Shown here: piece after piece, positions 16,413 to 25,647 of the stretch
Layout of the letters: every line of letters begins with the position of its first letter
Position numbering within the stretch: position 1 is the stretch's first letter
Source: Nostoc sp. NMS4
GTDB lineage: Bacteria; Cyanobacteriota; Cyanobacteriia; Cyanobacteriales; Nostocaceae
NCBI RefSeq assembly: GCF_017115095.1
Contig: NZ_JABXKI010000234.1
Coordinates: 13,349-47,730, forward strand
DNA: 34,382 nt
Direction of reading: 5' to 3'
Program-made: the position numbers and the translations under genes
The notes under the pieces: model-generated
Seen by the model: only the letters and a program-made list of their open reading frames with translations
What the model was told of the DNA's origin: nothing
Databases searched by the model: none

Positions 16413-16529
16413 AAATATCGACAACTGAACGTACTAAGCGAGGTCTCTAACCAGGTACACCTACGCATATTTTATTAAGGTGTATTCTTTCTCAACACTT
16501 TAAAATCATGTCCGGGTAATTAGTTATGA

Positions 16530-16639
16530 TTACCACATCTATGCAGAAAGCCAGAAACTCTCCCCTTGCTCTCAGCTTACTTTTCCATATCCCGTGAAAA
16601 GTCAGGACGATTGCTAAGGCTGAAACGAAGATGTGGTAA
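16530..16639. other. possible structured segment upstream of the tandem methyltransferase
   Basis: TTACCACATCT (16530-16540) and AGATGTGGTAA (16629-16639) are perfect 11-base inverted arms enclosing 88 bases. Inside, ACTTTTC (16579-16585) pairs with GAAAAGT (16596-16602). GTGAAAAG (16594-16601) can instead pair with CTTTTCAC (16641-16648), and AGCTTAC (16574-16580) with GTAAGCT (16636-16642), so competing folds exist. No known RNA family is recognised. It could be a small RNA, a leader element or a miniature inverted-repeat remnant. The rest of 16413-16838 shows nothing else. Confidence 0.35.
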
Positions 16640-16838
16640 GCTTTTCACTAAGTATTTTCTATAATCAGATTGCTAAAAAAACTATGTCATGCCGCTAGAT
16701 TTTACGAAAAATCGCCGTTTCAGGCACTAAAATTTTCTGAGCGTACAAAAAACCTCTCCTGGCACAGTGATGGCTAACTTTACTACATCAGCCCTCACTC
16801 TTCATACTCTTTTTGTTTGGCGAACCTATCAATCTTTT

Positions 16839-18812
16839 ATGACAAATTTTAAAGATACTCAAACTAGTCAACTTACTGTTATTAGTCTCTTCTCAGGGTG
16901 TGGAGGTATTGATCTAGGATTTCAAAGACAAGGATTATCAATTATTTGGGCAATTGATAATGACTTAGACTGTGTAGAAACATATCAAAAAAATATAGGC
17001 AATCATATTATCAATAAATCAATTTGTGATGTTGATTCAAGAGAAATTCCTAATGCCGATATAATTGTTGGTGGATTCCCATGCCAAGGTTTTTCAGTAG
17101 CAAATAAATTTCGGTCAAAAGATGATGAAAGAAATGAACTTTATAATGAAATGTTAAGGATAATACAAGATAAAAAGCCTAAATGGTTTATGTCCGAGAA
17201 TGTAAAAGGGATTTTAAGTCTAGATGACGGGCTTGTTTTTCAAAAGATTCTAGAAGAATTACAAGAAGTTGGTTATTATGTAACCTATCAACTGGTTAAT
17301 ATGGCTGATCATGGAGTTCCACAAATTAGAAAAAGAGTTATTATTTTAGGTACAAGAAATGACTTGCCTATAGAAGCTAGAGTCAAGCATCCATTACCAG
17401 ATTATTCTGAAAAAGACAAAAATCTCAAAAAATGGATTACGATTAATTCTGCATTGGAAAAATTAGAATATTTGAAACCAACCACAAATTTATTAGGCTC
17501 ACAGTATAAAGTTTCATATAGAAACTACACGGGACATAGACAAACCAATGGTGATAAACCATGTCCGACAATTATCGCTAGAGGTAATGGCAAGGGCGGA
17601 GTATGTGCAATTCCACACCCTAACGGAATACGGCGATTAAATGTTAGAGAATCAGCATTTATTCAAACTTTTCCATCCGATTTTGAATTTACAGGAAGTA
17701 TAACCTCAATGTATCGCCAAATTGGTAATGCTGTACCTGTATTATATGCCGAAAAAATAGCACAAGAATTTATAGAAGCTAATAAGAGATTAAAAACCTT
17801 TATAGAAAAACAAAATAAAGAAACTAAAAAAATCAATGTTGTTTCTTTATTCTCTGGCGCGGGAGGAATGGACTTAGGCTTTAAAAAAGCTGGGTTTGAC
17901 ATTGTATGGGCAATTGACAACTTTGAAGATGCTGTACAAACATACCGAAAAAATATAGGTAATCATATAATTAATAATAATATTGAAGACTACAACCTAA
18001 ATGAAATTCCTGATTGTGATGTTCTTATAGGTGGATTCCCATGTCAGGGTTTTTCAATAGCCAATATGAACCGTAGCATTCATGATAATAGAAATATTCT
18101 ATATGAATATCTTGTCAAAGTAATACAAATTAAAAAGCCCAAAATTTTTATTGCTGAAAATGTAAAAGGTATTCTTAGCCTTGATAAAGGGAAAATTTTT
18201 AAAAATATATTAGAAGATTTTCATAAATCTGGGTATAACTGTAAATATGCTATTTTAAATGCTGCGGACTATGGAGTTCCACAAACTAGAGAAAGAGTTA
18301 TTATTTTAGGACAGAGAGAAGATATAACAATAGAAATTGAATTTCCTCCACAACCGAGTCATTTTAAATCGTATGTATCTGTGGGACAGGCACTTTCCAA
18401 TTTTCCCGATCCTGACAAGAAACATAATTTGAAAAATCATGTATATTCCAAATTTAAACTAAAGTTTAATGGGTATATATCAAATAGACGTATTAATCCT
18501 GACTTACCATGCCCAACTATTACGGCTAGAGGCGATCATAAAGGAGGAGCAATGGTAATGCACCACCCTTCAAATCAACGTAGGTTAACGTGCAGGGAGA
18601 TGGCTTACATACAAGGCTTTCCTCTCGACTTTGAATTTATTGGCTCAATGACATCTGTTTACCGCCAAATTGCGAACGCACTACCCTACCCTGTTGCAGA
18701 AGCAGTTGCATCTTCGGTTTACAAAGCACTGACTAATAATTGTCTGAATGAAAAGTCAGAGGTACTATCCCGGATAGCTACAATGTTGTTGGTTAAAATA
18801 AATATTGGTTGA
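16839..18812 (+). CDS. tandem (two-domain) DNA cytosine-C5 methyltransferase
   Basis: One polypeptide of about 657 residues holding two full C5-methyltransferase domains, each transferring a methyl group from SAM to cytosine. Copy 1: motif I FSGCGG (18-23), motif IV PCQ with nucleophile Cys82, motif VI ENV with Glu120, motif VIII QIRKR and motif X YRQIGNAVP. Copy 2: FSGAGG (338), PCQ Cys402, ENV Glu440, QTRER and YRQIANALP. All three core motifs are offset by exactly 320 residues, and the DNA of the two copies is still similar, so the gene arose by tandem duplication. Copy 2 has a Gly to Ala change in motif X. The recognition regions between motifs VIII and IX are short and differ. Very AT-rich, no HIP1 octamer: probably acquired. 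No restriction gene adjoins. Start uncertain: ATG 16839 here, or GTG 16767/ATG 16770; none has a ribosome-binding site. Confidence 0.92.
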   Translation: MTNFKDTQTSQLTVISLFSGCGGIDLGFQRQGLSIIWAIDNDLDCVETYQKNIGNHIINKSICDVDSREIPNADIIVGGFPCQGFSVANKFRSKDDERNELYNEMLRIIQDKKPKWFMSENVKGILSLDDGLVFQKILEELQEVGYYVTYQLVNMADHGVPQIRKRVIILGTRNDLPIEARVKHPLPDYSEKDKNLKKWITINSALEKLEYLKPTTNLLGSQYKVSYRNYTGHRQTNGDKPCPTIIARGNGKGGVCAIPHPNGIRRLNVRESAFIQTFPSDFEFTGSITSMYRQIGNAVPVLYAEKIAQEFIEANKRLKTFIEKQNKETKKINVVSLFSGAGGMDLGFKKAGFDIVWAIDNFEDAVQTYRKNIGNHIINNNIEDYNLNEIPDCDVLIGGFPCQGFSIANMNRSIHDNRNILYEYLVKVIQIKKPKIFIAENVKGILSLDKGKIFKNILEDFHKSGYNCKYAILNAADYGVPQTRERVIILGQREDITIEIEFPPQPSHFKSYVSVGQALSNFPDPDKKHNLKNHVYSKFKLKFNGYISNRRINPDLPCPTITARGDHKGGAMVMHHPSNQRRLTCREMAYIQGFPLDFEFIGSMTSVYRQIANALPYPVAEAVASSVYKALTNNCLNEKSEVLSRIATMLLVKINIG

Positions 18813-18828
18813 AGTAAAATAAACTAAA

Positions 18829-19383
18829 ATGACTGAAATTGGCCTGATGATGACGGGCGTGTTAACAATAAGACAAGCATCTGGGGCCAATTTGCCACAG
18901 CAGCAATTATTGCAAATGGAAAATGACGTAAACCAGTCAAAACAAAGTCAGTTAGAGATAGCTGCTAAAGTTACACCACCTGAATTTATGCAGATAGATG
19001 GGATTTCCCAGGCTTCTCTCTCAGCACTGAAACTAGAAAAAGCACACATACTTCAGAAAATCAGCAAAAAGAATCTGGGACTAGTTTCTTCTAAATTAGG
19101 TAAGCCTAAGAAGTCTTCTCAGTCTGGAGGTAAAGTCCGTACAAAGGCTACAGGACGGTTCCAGAAGTTTAGTAGCCAACCTCTACCGACTCTTTATTTT
19201 GGTAGTTCTGGTATTGCTGTCAGAGCCTTACAACAGCTATTAGTGTCTAACGGTTATGCTGTGAGAGTGGATGGGATTTTTGGCGCACTAACAGAGACTG
19301 CTGTTAAAGCCTTTCAAAACCAGCGAAATTTAGGTGTAGATGGAGTAGTTGGTCAACGAACTTGGAGTGCGTTGACAATTTAG
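18829..19383 (+). CDS. peptidoglycan-binding domain protein
   Basis: 184 residues. The first about 115 residues are low-complexity, Gln/Lys/Ser-rich and without known motifs. The C-terminal 65 or so form a PG_binding_1 domain (LYFGSSGIAVRALQQLLVSNGYAVRVDGIFGALTETAVKAFQ, then GVDGVVGQRTWSAL), which holds proteins to the cell wall. No catalytic domain and no convincing signal peptide: the N-terminus (MTEIGLMMTGVLTIRQASG) is only weakly hydrophobic, so export is unclear. ATG 18847 is an alternative start. The gene follows the methyltransferase by 16 bases on the same strand, but its base composition is closer to the host, so shared origin is unlikely even if co-transcribed. Confidence 0.8.
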   Translation: MTEIGLMMTGVLTIRQASGANLPQQQLLQMENDVNQSKQSQLEIAAKVTPPEFMQIDGISQASLSALKLEKAHILQKISKKNLGLVSSKLGKPKKSSQSGGKVRTKATGRFQKFSSQPLPTLYFGSSGIAVRALQQLLVSNGYAVRVDGIFGALTETAVKAFQNQRNLGVDGVVGQRTWSALTI

Positions 19384-19516
19384 TTATTTGTCCTTGGTCA
19401 TTTGTCCTTATTCATTCGTTCTTAGCTAATAACAAATGACAAGTGACAAATGACCCACGCAAGAGAGAACCACTATAACTAATGTCCTTAGCTAATAGCT
19501 AATGACAAATGACAAA
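19384..19516. repeat. short tandem repeat (CATTTGTC/GACAAATG type)
   Basis: Alternating words TTTGTCCTTGGTCATTTGTCC and AATGACAAATGACAA, with inverted orientation across the stretch, the same family as at 3641-3716. It lies between two convergent genes (the peptidoglycan-binding protein and sucrose synthase). Confidence 0.75.
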
Positions 19517-21937
19517 TTAACGATACTTGTGCTGCTCTAATAGCTGTTGCGCTCTTGGCTTGTAAATTAAATAGAACAAAGCCTCGATATAGCGTAATAA
19601 ATCTTCCCGATTTTCCTTTGAAGTAAAGTTCCAGAAGCCATAAATCCTTGCTAAGGATAACAGCTTGCTAGTGTGAATTTTCCAAGTGTAGGTGCTGTAA
19701 ACTCGCTCAATTCCGCGCTGAGAAATTTCATTCCAATAGTTAGGATTTTGTTCGCATTTAGTGATGAATTCGACAATTTTTGTGGCTGTTTCCTCTAAAT
19801 TTGTCGGGTTAATCAAAAAGCCATTAACCTTATCTTGAATAATCTCTAATGGCCCACCAAACTGTGTGGCAAAAGTCGGTAATCCTGAAACCATCGCCTC
19901 TAAAATTGTCAAACCAAAAGCTTCAAATAAAGCTGGTTGTACAAAAATTCCTTGATGATCGGCAATGACTCGGTAAATTTCACCGGAATCAGTTTTAGTC
20001 AGGCGCACACCCAACCAACGAATTTTACCGTGGAGATTGTACTGGTCAATTATTTGGTAGAGTTTGATAATTTCGTCGCGTTCTTCGTTGTCACCTGATT
20101 CTTCGACACGTAATTTACCTGCTACCAAAATTAAGTTAAAATGCTCTTGTAATACTTTACTTTGACCATAACATTCAGCTAAACCTGTGAGGTTTTTAAT
20201 GTGGTCAAGACGCGCCATTGAGAAGAGAGGACGCTTATTAGGATCGTCGAGTTTGCCAAAGATTTGTGTGGAGTCTTCCAGAGTAAAGAGTGTTTCTGCA
20301 AGGCGTTGGCGATCGCTCTCTACGCGGTCTTTATTTCGGGTGTAGGGAAAGTAATTATTTTCGTTTACTCCAGGCGGCACGACATTAAATTTGGGGCTAA
20401 ATAATTCAATGCCATTGGTAACATGATACAACTCCGGCATAGTGAAGCACTTATAAGATTCGTACTGTCCCACACTATCAGGTGTCCCGACAATTTCTTG
20501 GTAAGTGCTGCTAATCACAAAATTGGCAGCATTCATCGCAATCAAATCAGCTGTGAATTGCAAAGAAAAATGATATTTATCTTCTAATTCTTGCCAGTAG
20601 AGGTTACTGAACAAATATTTAGATTTTTCTAAAGCATGGGCAACATTACATTGAGTAACTTTTAGCCGTCGCGCCAGCAAGAATGCGACTAAATTCCCAT
20701 CAGTATAGTTTCCAACTATTAAGTCAGGTGTGCCGTGAAATTCTGCCCGTAGTTCTCTTTCTGAATCAATGGCGAATGTTTCTAGATAAGGCCAAAACTC
20801 AAACCGAGAAATCCAGTTTTGAGTCATGTTAGGGTTAAATTCCCGTAAAGGCACTCGCAAAATCCAGGCATTTTCGGTACCAAGGACTTTTTCTAGCCGT
20901 TGATTACAAAGAGTACCATCACTATTGGGAATCAAGCGGGTGAGAATAATCACTTTTGGTTGAACATTCAATCCTTCTAAACCAGCCAGCAGAACATCTT
21001 CTTGTAGCTGCTTCTCTAGGCTCTTTGCCTGGTCAAGGACGTACACTACCTGACCGCCGGTATCGGGACGACCCAACACTCCCTCTTGCCCAAACCAGCC
21101 GTGAGCTGACACTAGGACGATTTTAAAAATCATCGGAACACGAGAGATGAAAGCTTCTAGGGTCTGAGGATCGGCAGAATCAATTAATTCATCGAGAATA
21201 TTTAAGGTTTCCCGCACTCGTGCTGCGGTGTTCCCCCAACCCGGCTCAAAACCCATTGACTGCAATTGAAACCGGAATTGTTCGTAGGGTTCATCATCGG
21301 GGCGATTATTAACAAAACTGATAGCTTTCTTAACTTGCTCGGAAAGTTGCTGCTGTGATTTAATGCGATCGTTGATTAGCAGCTGGATACCGTTGTATTG
21401 GTGCAGACGCAAGAAATTCAACAAACTATCCAGTAATTGTTTGGAGTCTTGAAAAAGTTGACTGGAAAGATAGCGGTTGAGAAATTGTACCCCTTTACCA
21501 ATATTTTTGGGGTCGCGGATGGTTGGGGAGTAGTCATAAAAGGGGCCAAAATCTAACTCTAGTAGGTCGCCCTCGTTAGGATGAAATTTGTTCACCAAGC
21601 GATCGCGCAGATCCAATAAATCCTGCACCGTCATCGGCTCAATGCTTAAGTCTGATGTCAACCAATAAACTTCTTGGCTGGCAATCTTAGAACGGATGAT
21701 GAAACAGAAGTTTGAGTCCTCCTGAATTATTTCCTGAGTATAGTAAATGAGTTTGCCTAACTCCGAGGAAGTGTAAAAAGCTTCAGGTTTCTGGGACTTA
21801 GAGCAATACTCACTATATACATTCAGTATGTCGTTCCGCAGCAAGTACTTCTTTTCTTGTTGGCGTAATTCACTAAGAAAGGAACGCAAATCACTTTTTT
21901 CTTCACTATCCAAGACTGCTTGAAGCAATTCAGACAT
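19517..21937 (-). CDS. susA: sucrose synthase
   Basis: 806 residues, the normal length of cyanobacterial SusA. It reversibly converts sucrose plus UDP (or ADP) to fructose plus NDP-glucose in the cytoplasm, and in heterocyst formers usually works in sucrose breakdown linking carbon supply to storage and nitrogen fixation. The N-terminal regulatory region (1-270) is followed by the GT-B catalytic part: SAHGWFGQEGVLGRPDTGGQVVYVLD (sugar-binding glycine-rich loop), MARLDHIKNLTGL (the RLDxxKN motif) and the GT4 E-x7-E motif EAFGLTILE. Start ATG 21937 has GGAG six bases upstream. The gene is monocistronic on the minus strand, with a 12-bp palindrome at 22032-22058 in its leader or promoter region. 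Confidence 0.97.
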   Translation of the reverse strand: MSELLQAVLDSEEKSDLRSFLSELRQQEKKYLLRNDILNVYSEYCSKSQKPEAFYTSSELGKLIYYTQEIIQEDSNFCFIIRSKIASQEVYWLTSDLSIEPMTVQDLLDLRDRLVNKFHPNEGDLLELDFGPFYDYSPTIRDPKNIGKGVQFLNRYLSSQLFQDSKQLLDSLLNFLRLHQYNGIQLLINDRIKSQQQLSEQVKKAISFVNNRPDDEPYEQFRFQLQSMGFEPGWGNTAARVRETLNILDELIDSADPQTLEAFISRVPMIFKIVLVSAHGWFGQEGVLGRPDTGGQVVYVLDQAKSLEKQLQEDVLLAGLEGLNVQPKVIILTRLIPNSDGTLCNQRLEKVLGTENAWILRVPLREFNPNMTQNWISRFEFWPYLETFAIDSERELRAEFHGTPDLIVGNYTDGNLVAFLLARRLKVTQCNVAHALEKSKYLFSNLYWQELEDKYHFSLQFTADLIAMNAANFVISSTYQEIVGTPDSVGQYESYKCFTMPELYHVTNGIELFSPKFNVVPPGVNENNYFPYTRNKDRVESDRQRLAETLFTLEDSTQIFGKLDDPNKRPLFSMARLDHIKNLTGLAECYGQSKVLQEHFNLILVAGKLRVEESGDNEERDEIIKLYQIIDQYNLHGKIRWLGVRLTKTDSGEIYRVIADHQGIFVQPALFEAFGLTILEAMVSGLPTFATQFGGPLEIIQDKVNGFLINPTNLEETATKIVEFITKCEQNPNYWNEISQRGIERVYSTYTWKIHTSKLLSLARIYGFWNFTSKENREDLLRYIEALFYLIYKPRAQQLLEQHKYR

Positions 21938-22632
21938 AGCAACTCCACTAAATGACGATGTTTACATTGTTAACTTTCTAGGCGAGACAAATAAGCCTCC
22001 ACCTTTTTTTGACACATATAAACACGAAATGACACAGATAAATTATATTTATCTGTGTACCTACAAGGATTAACTTTTCAGCAGGTACTTAAATCATGTT
22101 CTACTTTACTTAAAGTATCTATGACTCAGTGTTTTTGGATCTCACTAAAGGAATACAATTTTTATTTCTTTTGATAGATGTTAGTAAATAATTGCATCTT
22201 AATATTTAAGGCATAACTTATCCATGCCCTAAATTGCTTGATGTAATGGTTATTATATCATTTATTTGCGTGTATTTTGACGATCGGCACATACAGCAGA
22301 ATTCAGAATTCAGAAGTAAAATAGCAGGGGCAAACGCATCTTATTTACTAATAAAAACTAAAAAGAATACCAAAATTATAATGATTGCATCCACATCGCT
22401 ACCGCCCAAACTCTTGTTGCAAAGATTACTTTAATCTCGTCTCAGTATTTTCTCACGAATGATTGCGGATTGCTATAGCTTTTAAATAATTGCCAAATTT
22501 AAAGGTTATATCATCTCTTCTTAATATTTATCAAATATCTTAATAAAGAGGTTCAGACTAAGAGGTAAGAAAAGCGATCAGTTTGCTTGTAGCCAACAAG
22601 AAATTCCCTATTTAGATATTTTCCAGTAATCG
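21938..22632. other. long AT-rich spacer
   Basis: About 700 bases without a credible gene. It holds the susA upstream region, the palindrome at 22032-22058 and a repeat fragment GGGGCAAACGCATCT at 22327-22341, which recurs at 28423-28436. ORFs in it are short and AT-driven. Confidence 0.5.
22032..22058. promoter_or_regulatory. perfect palindrome upstream of susA
   Basis: ACACAGATAAAT (22032-22043), TAT, ATTTATCTGTGT (22047-22058): a perfect 12-base inverted repeat, 95 bases upstream of the susA start. It may be a regulator site or a terminator-like hairpin. No known binding motif is recognised. Confidence 0.45.
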
Positions 22633-22746
22633 ATGAAACATGATGGAATTTGGCATATCCAACGTTTGGCTCAAGATTATCTTCACTCTAATACATTAGG
22701 TTATCAAGATTTTCTTACAGGATATAATCAATTGCTATGCAAATAG
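22633..22746 (+). CDS. candidate small ORF overlapping the GH5 start (uncertain)
   Basis: ATG 22633 opens a 37-residue frame (MKHDGIWHIQRLAQDYLHSN...) that ends at TAG 22744-22746, overlapping the GH5 start codon by 10 bases. The overlap suggests translational coupling, or a leftover from an upstream gene. There is no ribosome-binding site and no recognised family; it may be chance. Confidence 0.25.
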   Translation: MKHDGIWHIQRLAQDYLHSNTLGYQDFLTGYNQLLCK

Positions 22747-23852
22747 AACCACCACTTTCAACTCTTGGTACAACAATTGTGGATGCGAAAGGTAAGGTAG
22801 TATCACTCAGAGGTGTTAATTGGTTTGGTATAGAGACTGATGCACACGTCCCTCATGGTTTGTGGCAACGAGATTATAAACAAATGCTGGCACAGATTGA
22901 AAGCTTGGGATATAACTCGATCCGCTTACCTTATTGTGAGACAGCATTGCGATCGCCTGATGTAATTGACATTAAATATATTAACTTTAAAATTAGCAGC
23001 AATAAAGAACTCCAAGGTAAAACCGCCTTAGAAGTAATGGACTTAGTTATTCAAGAAGCGGAACGTCAAGGATTGTTAATCTTGCTCGACAGCCACCGCC
23101 TTAACGATCGGCAAATTCCAGAATTGTGGTATGGAAACGGTTTTACCGAAGCAGACTGGATTGATACATGGAAAATGTTAGCCACTAGATACAAAAATCA
23201 AGCTAACGTTATTGGCGCAGACTTAAAAAACGAGCCTCATGGAAAAGCTAGCTGGGGTGATGATAACGTAGAAACCGACTGGCGATTGGCAGCAGAACGC
23301 GCAGGTAATGCCATTCTTAGTGTCAATCCTAATTGGCTTATTGTTGTTGAAGGAGTGAAAAAGAACGTCCCCGGTCAAAAGCTGGAGCATTGGGATGGTG
23401 GAAATTTAGAAGGAGTGAAGAACTTTCCGGTGCGTTTATCTCGTTCTGATAAGCTAGTTTATTCCCCTCATGAATATGGGCCAGGGGTTTACAATTTGCC
23501 ACACTTTTCTGATTTTGACTTTCCTGAAAATCTAATTGAGCGCTGGGAAATAGGATTTAATTATATCGTTAATGAGAATATTGCTCCAGTTTTGATTGGA
23601 GAGTTTGGGGGACGAAATGTAGACTCAAGTTCCATAGAAGGAATTTGGCAAAATGAGTTTGTAAAATACATCCAAGCGAATAATTTGAGCTTTATTTACT
23701 GGAGTTGGAATCCTAATAGTAGTGATACAGGAGGTATTTTACTAGATGATTGGCAAAATGTTGATTTACCTAAGCATCAATTACTGTCCCAGTTACTCCC
23801 ATCTATCCCCTATTCAAATGCTGGAGAAACTGAGCAATTATCCTGTGTTTAA
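22737..23852 (+). CDS. glycoside hydrolase family 5 (cellulase-type)
   Basis: 371 residues with a single (beta/alpha)8 GH5 domain. Catalytic residues are visible: acid/base Glu166 in ADLKNEPHG and nucleophile Glu289 in LIGEFGG, with supporting SLRGVNWFGIET, LGYNSIRLPYC, SHRLND and SPHEYGPGVY. GH5 enzymes hydrolyse beta-1,4-glucans or mannans by a retaining mechanism. No signal peptide or carbohydrate-binding module is present, which is odd for a cellulase; a cytoplasmic or non-classical role in the handling of the cell's own glucan or glycoside is possible. It lies downstream of susA on the other strand and upstream of a glycosyltransferase group. The start ATG 22737 has only a distant AGGA. 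Confidence 0.9.
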   Translation: MQIEPPLSTLGTTIVDAKGKVVSLRGVNWFGIETDAHVPHGLWQRDYKQMLAQIESLGYNSIRLPYCETALRSPDVIDIKYINFKISSNKELQGKTALEVMDLVIQEAERQGLLILLDSHRLNDRQIPELWYGNGFTEADWIDTWKMLATRYKNQANVIGADLKNEPHGKASWGDDNVETDWRLAAERAGNAILSVNPNWLIVVEGVKKNVPGQKLEHWDGGNLEGVKNFPVRLSRSDKLVYSPHEYGPGVYNLPHFSDFDFPENLIERWEIGFNYIVNENIAPVLIGEFGGRNVDSSSIEGIWQNEFVKYIQANNLSFIYWSWNPNSSDTGGILLDDWQNVDLPKHQLLSQLLPSIPYSNAGETEQLSCV

Positions 23853-24237
23853 ATAATTTTTGGTCAAACTGAAAAAATGCTATATTGACACTTGTACCCA
23901 AAAAATCTACAGCTAAATCTAGCTTGCCAAATGGCTATGAAGGCAACTCTATAAATATCAATAACTGTGTATTGATTCTGGATTGCTATATCAATTTCAT
24001 ATCATAATGTAGACCTTAATTTTTTCGTAACCACTAATTATCAATAAATTAAAGCAATTGATAATAAAATGGTGATCGGGGTTACTACAGACGTGCCCTC
24101 CATTCTGAATTCAACCCCAAATACAGATTTTTGCATACTTGCACTCGCCTTGATAGAACTACGGCTAAGTAATTACAACTTAAGAGATTTGCATTCACCG
24201 AAGAAAATATTCTGACGCAAAAACACTGAGTTTAACT
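23853..24237. other. AT-rich spacer
   Basis: 385 bases without a gene. The only structure seen is GGGGTT (24078-24083) and AACCCC (24113-24118), a spaced 6-bp inverted repeat. The promoter of the next gene should be here; no clear motif is seen. Confidence 0.4.
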
Positions 24238-25647
24238 ATGAAAGAGCAATTATTGACCACTAGCAAATTAGCAGAAACTGCATACCAATTGGCCTCTGTG
24301 TGGCAATCGCAGGAAAAAATAGAATTAGCGATCGCTCTTTATCAAGAAGCTTTAAATTTGGAACCAAATTATCTACCAGCATATCAAAAGCTAGGCGATA
24401 TCATCGTTAAAGAAGGGCGAGTAGAAGAAGGACTTGAATATTATGAAAAAGCATTATATATTAACTTTGATGCCACAACTTTATCTTCATACTATGCTTA
24501 TCTAGGTTTGCCAGAAACAATTCTGAATCATCAAAGTATACAAACCCCAAAATCTAATTTCTCTCCAGCTTCTTATATAGAAGATAATCTGAATGGAAAA
24601 ATTAGTTTATTCGACCAAAAAACTTTTGACTGTCATAGAAGTGGTTGGAACTTCGTTACCAATGCATTAAAACCTCTGCATAATAGTCAAGGTATCCTAT
24701 TTGATGGATTTATTGAAAATAGGTTTCTCTGGAATTATCGACGACCAGATAAATTATCTTCTATAATTTTAGAAAAAATTAAACAAGATGGTACATTCAA
24801 TCTAATAGCAACTGTAGAGGAAAGAGGAATTATACCATATACAAAACCGTGGGTAGGTATTATCCATAATCCACAAAGAATGCCAACTTGGTTTCAATAT
24901 CGACAATCTCCCCAAGAACTTTTTGCTAAGGAAACTTGGAAAAAAAGCTTAGATTCTTGTGTTGGTTTATTTTCGTTATCCGAATACCATGCTCAATGGC
25001 TACGCGAACAAACAGGAAAACCAGTCTCTACTTTAATTCATCCAACAGAAATACCAGAAATGCAATTCAATTTCAGTAAGTTTTTAGCTAATTCTGAGAA
25101 GAAAATTGTACAGATTGGTTGGTGGTTAAGAAAGTTGAGCGCAATCTATCAATTACCTATTGCCAAAAATAATCCTTTAAACTTGGAAAAGATTAGATTA
25201 GTACCTATGTTTTGCGAAAATGCAGATAAACAACAAGAAGAAATTATAGAGAGAGAAAAAATTATTAACAATATAACAATAGAACCAATTTTTCTAAGCA
25301 ATACTAGAGAAATAAAACATTTATCAAATACGGAGTATGATATACTCCTGTCAGAAAATATAGTCTTTATAGAATTGTATGACTCTAGTGCTAATAATGG
25401 AGTTATCGAATGTATAGCCAGAGCTACTCCACTTTTAATTAATCCTTTACCGGCGGTTGTAGAGTATCTTGGTAAAGATTACCCCATGTACTTTACTAGT
25501 TTGTCAGAAGCAGCAGAAAAAGCTTTAGATACTGCATTAATTTTAGATACTCACAATTATTTACTTAATTGTGAAACCAGGAAAAAGCTATCTCAAGAGT
25601 ATTTTCTGAAAAGTTTTGAGGAAAGTGAAGTTTATCAATTGATCTAA
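24238..25647 (+). CDS. TPR-domain glycosyltransferase-like protein
   Basis: 469 residues. N-terminal TPR repeats (about 10-75; EKIELAIALYQEALNLEPNYLPAYQKLGDII and GRVEEGLEYYEKALYINF) are followed by about 370 residues resembling GT-B glycosyltransferases: WVGIIHNP, a FSLSEYHAQWLREQ segment, KKIVQIGWWLRKLSAIYQLP at the domain boundary and a C-terminal IVFIELYDSSANNGVIECIARATPLLINPLPAVVEYLG. In GT4 and related enzymes the equivalent of the last segment binds the nucleotide sugar; here GVIECIARATPLL keeps one Glu. Donor and acceptor cannot be read. TPR-glycosyltransferase fusions act on polysaccharides or proteins. It is the first of four plus-strand genes ending with a family-2 glycosyltransferase. 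One HIP1 octamer (24328). Confidence 0.7.
   Translation: MKEQLLTTSKLAETAYQLASVWQSQEKIELAIALYQEALNLEPNYLPAYQKLGDIIVKEGRVEEGLEYYEKALYINFDATTLSSYYAYLGLPETILNHQSIQTPKSNFSPASYIEDNLNGKISLFDQKTFDCHRSGWNFVTNALKPLHNSQGILFDGFIENRFLWNYRRPDKLSSIILEKIKQDGTFNLIATVEERGIIPYTKPWVGIIHNPQRMPTWFQYRQSPQELFAKETWKKSLDSCVGLFSLSEYHAQWLREQTGKPVSTLIHPTEIPEMQFNFSKFLANSEKKIVQIGWWLRKLSAIYQLPIAKNNPLNLEKIRLVPMFCENADKQQEEIIEREKIINNITIEPIFLSNTREIKHLSNTEYDILLSENIVFIELYDSSANNGVIECIARATPLLINPLPAVVEYLGKDYPMYFTSLSEAAEKALDTALILDTHNYLLNCETRKKLSQEYFLKSFEESEVYQLI

Noticed and set aside
16767..16838. N-terminal extension of the tandem methyltransferase
   Set aside because: 24 residues before ATG 16839 do not resemble the family and neither start has a ribosome-binding site; kept as an alternative only.
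22234..22434. 66-residue plus-strand ORF upstream of GH5
   Set aside because: No ribosome-binding site, crosses the repeat at 22327-22341, and composition is simple AT-rich; treated as spacer.
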